NCBI RefSeq assembly: GCF_000702505.1
Contig: NZ_JNIM01000001.1
Location: 186,001-250,000 of the forward strand
Origin: Thermogemmatispora carboxidivorans
GTDB lineage: Bacteria > Chloroflexota > Ktedonobacteria > Ktedonobacterales > Ktedonobacteraceae
Direction: 5' to 3'
DNA: 64,000 bases
The translations under genes and the position numbers were made by a program. Under the pieces are notes generated by a model. The model was not told where the DNA came from, did not search any database, and saw only the letters and a list, made by a program, of their open reading frames with translations. Shown piece by piece: positions 59,075-64,000 of the stretch. Position 1 is the first letter of the stretch. Each line of letters begins with the position of its first letter.

Positions 59075-59782
59075 ATGCCCAAGGTGACTATTGCCAGACA
59101 TATCCTGGCGGCCAATGAGGAGGTTGCGGCAGAGGTGCGCCAGCGGTTGGCGGCTGCTGGCGTGCGCTGCATCAACCTGATGAGCGGTCCAGGCGCAGGC
59201 AAGACAACCCTGCTCGAGCGCAGCATCGCCCGGCTGCGTGGACGCCTGGCCATAGGGGTGATCGAGGGGGATATCGAAACCAGCCTGGATGCCGAGCGCA
59301 TGGAGGCCGCCGGGTCCCAGGTCGTCCAAATCAATACGCGCGGGGCCTGTCATCTGGAAGCGCATATGGTGCGCGATGCTCTAGAGGCGCTTGATCTGCA
59401 GCGGCTGGACCTGCTCTTCATCGAGAACATCGGCAATCTGGTCTGTCCAGCGGCCTGGGATCTGGGCGAGGACCTGCGGGCCGTGGTAGTCTGCACGACC
59501 GAGGGCGACGAGAAGCCGGCCAAGTATCCACAGATCTTTGCCGCTGCCCAGGTACTGCTGATCAATAAGCTGGATCTCTTGCCCTACGTGGACTATGACC
59601 TCGAGCGCGTGCGCGCTCAGGCACTGGCCGTCAACCCAGGACTGCAGGTCTTCGCGCTGAGCTGCCGCAGCGGCGAGGGATTGGACGCCTGGTGTGACTG
59701 GCTGCAGACCTTCGCCGTTCGACCTTCTGCTGTTCCCGCTCAGGCAGGGCCAGTCAGCCAGGAAGAAGGAGCAGCGTCATGA
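59075..59782 (+). CDS. hypB: Hydrogenase nickel-incorporation GTPase HypB
   Basis: The 235-residue GTPase has the P-loop SGPGAGKTTLLE, EGDIETSLD, GACHLEAHM with the conserved Cys-His metal site, IENIGNLVCPA and NKLDL. It lacks the histidine-rich N-terminal storage domain found in some HypB proteins. It acts with HypA in GTP-dependent nickel delivery. The RBS is GAGGAGCGG. The 3' end overlaps hypF by four bases. Confidence 0.96.
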   Translation: MPKVTIARHILAANEEVAAEVRQRLAAAGVRCINLMSGPGAGKTTLLERSIARLRGRLAIGVIEGDIETSLDAERMEAAGSQVVQINTRGACHLEAHMVRDALEALDLQRLDLLFIENIGNLVCPAAWDLGEDLRAVVVCTTEGDEKPAKYPQIFAAAQVLLINKLDLLPYVDYDLERVRAQALAVNPGLQVFALSCRSGEGLDAWCDWLQTFAVRPSAVPAQAGPVSQEEGAAS

Positions 59783-62187
59783 GAGAGCACCTTTCCGGTG
59801 TCCAGGCCCCGATGACAACCCGCCAGCGACAGCGCCTTTCCGTGACGGGCATTGTCCAGGGGGTAGGTTTTCGTCCCTTTGTCTACGGCCTGGCTCAGCG
59901 TCTGGGGCTGGCTGGCTTCGTACTCAACGACAGTCGCGGCGTGGCCATCGAAGTGGAGGGACCGGCGGAGGCCCTGACCCGCTTTCGCCAGCTGCTGCTG
60001 GCCGAGGCACCAGCGCTGGCACGTATCGAGAGTGTCACAGTCGAGATGCTGCCACCCCGGCAGGAGACGGTCTTTGTGATTGGGAAGAGTCAGGAGGGCC
60101 GCGAGCGAACCACGCTGGTCTCTCCCGATGTGGCCACTTGTGCCGCTTGCCTGCGCGAGTTATTTGATCCAGCGGATCGTCGCTATCGCTACCCATTCAT
60201 TAATTGTACCAACTGTGGGCCGCGTTTCACCATCATTCAGGATGTTCCCTACGATCGTGAGCAGACGACGATGCGCGTCTTCGCCATGTGTCTCGCCTGC
60301 CGCACCGAGTACGAGGACCCAGCCGATCGGCGCTTTCATGCCCAGCCCAATGCCTGCCCACACTGTGGGCCGCAGATCCATCTAGAGCTGTGGACTGAGG
60401 GGGAGCCGATCCTCGCGGCCAGCAGCGCGGAGAGTGAGGAGGCGACTCCTATCGAGCGGGTAGCTCAGCTGCTTGCCCGGGGGGCGATTCTGGCCATCAA
60501 AGGTCTGGGTGGCTACCATCTGGCCTGTGATGCGCTCAACGCCGTTGCTGTCCAGCGACTGCGGAGACGCAAACACCGTGAAGCCAAGCCCTTTGCGCTC
60601 ATGGTTCCTGATCTGGAGACGGCGCAGCGTCTCTGCTGGGTCAACGAGGCTGAGGCCGCCTTGTTGCAGTCGCCGCGTCGGCCTATTGTCCTGCTTGAGC
60701 AGCGGCCCGGCTCTCCCATCGCGCCCGCCGTTGCTCCGGGCTACCGAACCCTGGGTCTCATGCTCCCCTATACCCCTTTGCATCATCTCCTGCTGCACGC
60801 CTTTGCCCAGGCCCTACCCGCCGGGCGTCTGCCGGTGCTCGTCATGACGAGCGGCAATCTCAGCGAGGAGCCGATTGCCTACCGCGACGACGAGGCGCGT
60901 CAGCGTCTGGCGGCCATTGCTGATGGCATGCTCAGCCATGACCGTGTCATTCACATGCGCTGCGACGACTCGGTCACGCGCCTGGTGGCTGGTGGCGAGC
61001 AGCTCCTGCGTCGCTCGCGGGGCTACGTTCCCGAGCCGATTACCTTGGCCTTTGAGCTGCCGCGTCCGCTGCTAGCCTGCGGGGGCCATCTCAAAAACAC
61101 CTTCTGTCTGGGCAAAGGGCGACAGGCCTTTGTGGGGCACCACATTGGCGATCTAGAGAACCTGGAGACCCTGGCCTCCTTCCGCGAGGGCATCCGCCAT
61201 TTCCAGCGCCTCTTTGACATTGTGCCCGAGGCGGTGGCCTATGATCTGCATCCCGATTATCTGGCAACCCGCTATGCGCTGGACAGTGACATCGAGCTGC
61301 GCCTTGGCGTCCAGCATCACCATGCCCATATCGCCAGCGTGTTGGCTGAGCATGGCCTGAGCGGGCCGGTGATCGGCATTGCCGCCGACGGAACTGGCTA
61401 CGGTACCGATGGAGCGATCTGGGGCTGCGAGATCCTGCTGGCCGATCTTTGCAGCTTCGAGCGTCTGGCCCATCTGGCCTATGTGCCGCTCCCAGGAGGA
61501 GAGCAGGCGGTTCGTCAGCCGTGGCGCATGGCGGCGGTCTATCTGGCGCGGACCTATGGCGAGCGCTTTCTCACCCTCAACATTCCCTTCGCGCGCCGTC
61601 TCGACCGGAGCACCTGGCGCATTCTCGCGCAGATGATCGCTCGCGGCCTCAACACGCCGCTGACTTCCAGTCTGGGGCGCCTCTTCGATGCCGTAGCCGC
61701 CATTCTTGGCCTGCGCGACGAGGTGTCCTACGAAGGACAGGCGGCCATCGAGCTGGAGATGCTCGCCAGCAGCGTGCCGCCCGATGACCAGCCGTCTTAT
61801 CCCTACGCTCTCCTGCGTCCTGGTCAGGGACCACTTCAGATAGATGTCTCCCCCCTGCTCACGGCGCTGGTCGATGATCTCCAGCGCGGTGGTGAGATGG
61901 CGCGTCTGGCTCGTCGCTTTCATCGCTCGCTAGTGGTCATGTTCTGTGATCTCTGCCAGCGAATCAGGGAAATCTCTGGCCTCTCCCAGGTAGCGCTCAG
62001 CGGCGGCGTCTTTCAGAATCGCCTGCTCCTGGAAGAAGTGGTCAACGAGTTGCAAGCCAACGGCTTTCATGTCTATCTCAATCGCCGCGTACCCCCGAAC
62101 GATGGCGGTCTCAGTCTGGGGCAACTGGCCGTCGCAGCGGCCCGCCTGGCGGCAGAATGTGGAAGCAGCACTGTGCCTGCAAGGTGA
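59779..62187 (+). CDS. hypF: Carbamoyltransferase HypF
   Basis: The 802-residue enzyme makes the cyanide ligands of the active-site iron from carbamoyl phosphate. Domains in order: acylphosphatase (residues about 15-105; VTGIVQGVGFRPFVYGLAQ), two zinc-finger motifs (CAACLRELF, CTNCGPRF, CLACRTEYED, CPHCGPQIHL), a YrdC-like domain (LAIKGLGGYHLACDA), and a Kae1-like carbamoyltransferase domain (HHHAHIASVLAEHGL and AADGTGYGTDGAIWGCE). Length is in the normal 750-800 range. The start is an ATGA overlap with hypB, with AAGGAG upstream. An in-frame ATG at 59812 is an alternative. Confidence 0.97.
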   Translation: MREHLSGVQAPMTTRQRQRLSVTGIVQGVGFRPFVYGLAQRLGLAGFVLNDSRGVAIEVEGPAEALTRFRQLLLAEAPALARIESVTVEMLPPRQETVFVIGKSQEGRERTTLVSPDVATCAACLRELFDPADRRYRYPFINCTNCGPRFTIIQDVPYDREQTTMRVFAMCLACRTEYEDPADRRFHAQPNACPHCGPQIHLELWTEGEPILAASSAESEEATPIERVAQLLARGAILAIKGLGGYHLACDALNAVAVQRLRRRKHREAKPFALMVPDLETAQRLCWVNEAEAALLQSPRRPIVLLEQRPGSPIAPAVAPGYRTLGLMLPYTPLHHLLLHAFAQALPAGRLPVLVMTSGNLSEEPIAYRDDEARQRLAAIADGMLSHDRVIHMRCDDSVTRLVAGGEQLLRRSRGYVPEPITLAFELPRPLLACGGHLKNTFCLGKGRQAFVGHHIGDLENLETLASFREGIRHFQRLFDIVPEAVAYDLHPDYLATRYALDSDIELRLGVQHHHAHIASVLAEHGLSGPVIGIAADGTGYGTDGAIWGCEILLADLCSFERLAHLAYVPLPGGEQAVRQPWRMAAVYLARTYGERFLTLNIPFARRLDRSTWRILAQMIARGLNTPLTSSLGRLFDAVAAILGLRDEVSYEGQAAIELEMLASSVPPDDQPSYPYALLRPGQGPLQIDVSPLLTALVDDLQRGGEMARLARRFHRSLVVMFCDLCQRIREISGLSQVALSGGVFQNRLLLEEVVNELQANGFHVYLNRRVPPNDGGLSLGQLAVAAARLAAECGSSTVPAR

Positions 62188-62298
62188 AACGGCGTGAGAG
62201 ATGGGCCGGCCTTTGACAGGTGCCATCAGCCGATCAGGCTCAGTATGCTCAGGAGCGCGACGTCCTGGTTGCCACAATACAAGAGAGGAGCCGATGCG

Positions 62299-62571
62299 AT
62301 GTGTCTGGGAATTCCCGGTCAAGTGCTTGAAATCGTCGACGACGCCAACTCGATTGCGCGCGTTGACGTCTCGGGCGTCAAGCGCAATGTCAGCGTTGCC
62401 CTGGTGCGCTCAGAAGGAATTGCTCCCGGCGACTGGGTGCTCATCCACGTCGGCTTTGCCATGAGCAAAATCGATGAAGCGGAGGCGCACGAGACGCTCA
62501 AAGCGCTCCAGCTGATGGGCGACGTCTACACCGATGAGCTGAAGCTTCTAGGCTCCAGCCAGATCGAATAA
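62299..62571 (+). CDS. hypC: Hydrogenase assembly chaperone HypC
   Basis: The 90-residue protein starts MCLGIPGQVLEIV, with the essential Cys2 that carries the Fe(CN)2CO precursor and binds the large subunit. It continues with the OB-like body RVDVSGVKRNVSVALV and GDWVLIHVGFAMSKIDEAEA, as in HypC/HybG/HupF. The start at 62299 is fixed by MCLGIPG. An in-frame frame begins at 62194. It is 111 bases after hypF. Confidence 0.96.
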   Translation: MCLGIPGQVLEIVDDANSIARVDVSGVKRNVSVALVRSEGIAPGDWVLIHVGFAMSKIDEAEAHETLKALQLMGDVYTDELKLLGSSQIE

Positions 62572-62596
62572 TGATGAGGAAGGGGAGGAGCAGCGC

Positions 62597-63208
62597 ATGT
62601 CTCCAGAGGGGCAAGAGCCGCTTGAGGCCGTGCTAGAGCGGCGTTTTGGCCTCAGCACCAGTCTGCCGGCGCTCTTCTTTGAGCGCGAGGCGCCGCGCAT
62701 CGCCGAAGCCTGCTGGGCGATGGCTCGCCGCTTTCATCAGGGGGGGCGCCTGCTGGCCTTCGGCAATGGGGCCTGGGCCACCGACGCGCAACATGTCTCG
62801 GTCGAATTTGTCCATCCGGTCATTGTTGGCAAGCGTGCTTTGCCGGCCCTGGCTCTGACCAACGATAGTGCCACCCTTAGCGGCCTCATGGCTGGCGGAC
62901 GGGCCGACAGGCCCTTCGGCGAACAGCTGCGTGTCCTGGCACGGCCCCAGGATATCGCTCTGGGCTTCTCGCCAGACGGGCGCTGTGCCAACGTCCTGGC
63001 CGCCCTCGCACAGGCGCGGCAGCTGGGCCTGCTCACCCTGGCCATGTTAGGAGGCGATGGGGGGCTGATCACTGCCGAGGCGGTTGACTATCGCTTTGTC
63101 GTGCCCGCTGACGATCCGCTGATCATCCAGGAGGTCCATGAAACGCTCTATCACGTCCTCTGGGAACTGGTACATGTCTTTTTCGAACACGAGGGGGTGC
63201 TGCAATGA
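62597..63208 (+). CDS. SIS-domain (GmhA-like) protein of the hydrogenase operon, first copy
   Basis: The 203-residue protein has the phosphosugar-isomerase (SIS) fold: LLAFGNGAWATDAQHVSVEFVHP, the phosphate-binding loop region, and IIQEVHETLYHVLWELVHVFFE, the C-terminal helix that in sedoheptulose-7-phosphate isomerase (GmhA) holds the catalytic histidine. GmhA makes the heptose precursor used by RfaE1. However, the position between hypC and a HypC-like gene, with tight spacing, suggests a hydrogenase role. The RBS is GGGGAGGAG. The ATGA overlap with the next gene is present. Confidence 0.82.
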   Translation: MSPEGQEPLEAVLERRFGLSTSLPALFFEREAPRIAEACWAMARRFHQGGRLLAFGNGAWATDAQHVSVEFVHPVIVGKRALPALALTNDSATLSGLMAGGRADRPFGEQLRVLARPQDIALGFSPDGRCANVLAALAQARQLGLLTLAMLGGDGGLITAEAVDYRFVVPADDPLIIQEVHETLYHVLWELVHVFFEHEGVLQ

Positions 63209-63516
63209 AGCCCGAATCCGAGCACGTCTCTCACACTCTGTCGCCATCTGTGCCGTTGCGAGCACTTTGTCAGCCCGATCCCGAGGGGCGCTGTCCCACC
63301 TGTGCTGACGAAGCTGTGGCGGTGACGGTGCTCAGTGTCGATAAAGCAGCCGGCCTGGCCTGCGTCCGTCTGGGAGTGGGTGAGGCCCTGATCGACATCA
63401 CCCTGCTTGGCGAGGTTCAGCCGGGTGACCGCCTGCTCGTGCACGGAGGCGTTGCCCTGGAGCGCCTCGGCGAAGCGGAGGAGCCGGTCGGTCAAGGGCG
63501 CGGTCCATCCACCTGA
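63205..63516 (+). CDS. HypC-like protein without the N-terminal catalytic cysteine
   Basis: The 103-residue protein overlaps the previous gene (ATGA). The second half matches the HypC fold: EAVAVTVLSVDKAAGLACVRLGVGEALIDITLLGEV then PGDRLLVHGGVALERL. The start MKPESEHVSH lacks Met-Cys, so the iron-carrier cysteine of HypC is missing. Three cysteines (CQPDPEGRCPTC) lie before the barrel and could form a different metal site. It probably acts as a partner or chaperone, with the real iron carrier being the hypC at 62299-62571. Confidence 0.75.
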   Translation: MKPESEHVSHTLSPSVPLRALCQPDPEGRCPTCADEAVAVTVLSVDKAAGLACVRLGVGEALIDITLLGEVQPGDRLLVHGGVALERLGEAEEPVGQGRGPST

Positions 63517-63568
63517 GCCAGTCAGCCAGCCGGGGGTCACCTTACCAAAGAAAGCGAGCGAGCCGGCT

Positions 63569-64000
63569 ATGAACAAAGACGTTGAGCATGGCGAGCCGGT
63601 CCAAGGATCGGAGTACGATCGCCTCTTTTATCCCTATCTCTTTGCGGGGGGCAAGGTCAGTCTGGAGGAAGTCCTCAGCCAGGTCCGGCATTCCACCCTG
63701 GAGAAGTGCCGCGAAGTTATCGCCCTGCGTCAGGCGACCCTGGCTACGGCACGCGAGTCGCTGCTGGCGGCGGCCCAGGCGATGGCCCAGGCCTTCGCCG
63801 CTGGGGCGACCCTGCTGGCCTTTGGCAATGGGGGCAGTACCACCGATGCCCAGGATCTGGTGACCGATCTGCTCCATCCGCCTTTCTCTCACTGGCGAGC
63901 GCTGCCGGCCATTGCCCTCACCAACGACATCGCTGTTGTCACGGCGGTGGGCAACGATGTCGGCTTCGAGAATATCTTTACGCGCCAGATCATCGCCTTC
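63569..64000 (+). CDS. SIS-domain (GmhA-like) protein, second copy, truncated at window end
   Basis: This starts at ATG 63569 and the frame stays open for 144 codons to the window edge. It has the SIS motif LLAFGNGGSTTDAQDLVTDL and IALTNDIAVVTAVGNDVGFE, which match the first half of GmhA-like proteins more closely than the first copy does. In the first copy the equivalent of the catalytic Glu is present (SVEF). Here the position reads TDL. The C-terminal half with the catalytic histidine lies outside. Genes for HypD and HypE probably follow. Confidence 0.82.
   Translation, partial: MNKDVEHGEPVQGSEYDRLFYPYLFAGGKVSLEEVLSQVRHSTLEKCREVIALRQATLATARESLLAAAQAMAQAFAAGATLLAFGNGGSTTDAQDLVTDLLHPPFSHWRALPAIALTNDIAVVTAVGNDVGFENIFTRQIIAF

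Noticed and set aside
1..64000. tRNA, rRNA, CRISPR array, insertion sequence or prophage
   Set aside because: I scanned for cloverleaf-like patterns, spaced identical repeats of 25-40 bases, transposase motifs and phage genes and found none. A tRNAscan-SE and CRISPR finder run would be decisive.

Overview
The window looks like high-GC chromosome of a Chloroflexota bacterium, most likely class Ktedonobacteria (Thermogemmatispora-like). The placement is inferred from the gene families, above all an actinobacterial-type group 1h [NiFe]-hydrogenase locus. It has not been tested by any search. I saw no rRNA, tRNA, CRISPR array, insertion sequence or phage genes. Many candidate promoters share an extended -10 element close to TGcTATAnT.

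Layout, left half. 1-8.6 kb: the start of a membrane-protein gene, a DJ-1/PfpI protein, the ribosome-assembly GTPase Der, a stand-alone Clp N-domain protein, a large secreted beta-propeller protein with a triplicated C-terminal domain, and an FAD oxidoreductase. 9-16 kb: a PLD-like nuclease, an excisionase-type HTH protein, a class A penicillin-binding protein, a PHP phosphoesterase and an OmpR-type response regulator. 16-24 kb: a histidine phosphatase, a phosphate-type MFS transporter behind a possible PHO box, a DinB-like protein, a stand-alone RAM-domain regulator, and an operon of MaoC hydratase, acyl-CoA ligase and R2-like ligand-binding oxidase. 24-33 kb: a 2-oxoacid dehydrogenase E1 alpha/beta pair, a SprT-like metallopeptidase, a CcsA-type cytochrome c assembly protein, PadR, TerC and DedA proteins, and a membrane-anchored glucosaminidase-like protein.

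Layout, right half. 33-38 kb: MurJ, the heptose pathway enzymes RfaE2 and RfaE1, a TagA/WecG glycosyltransferase and a DUF503 protein. This suggests surface glycan synthesis. 38-50 kb: uracil phosphoribosyltransferase, a D-aminopeptidase, a soluble MCP-like protein, a fused protein that looks like a degenerate histidine kinase joined to a degenerate receiver and a LuxR domain, ClpB, ScpB, endonuclease IV and a membrane-anchored protein. 50.1-51.1 kb is a gene-free stretch with a good promoter and strong hairpins, and may encode a small RNA or a long leader.

51.1-64.0 kb is one long co-directional hydrogenase operon that runs off the right edge. It holds the small and large subunits (HhyS, HhyL), a NifU-like Fe-S protein, four uncharacterised proteins, a maturation endopeptidase, a 34-residue membrane peptide, HypA, HypB, HypF and HypC, then a SIS-domain protein, a HypC-like protein without the catalytic cysteine, and a second SIS-domain protein. 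Many junctions are ATGA or GTGA overlaps, so expression is probably tightly coupled. Group 1h enzymes in other bacteria scavenge trace or atmospheric H2 during persistence, and that is the most likely role here. The uncharacterised accessory genes and the SIS/HypC-like/SIS module are the strongest candidates for undescribed biology in the window.
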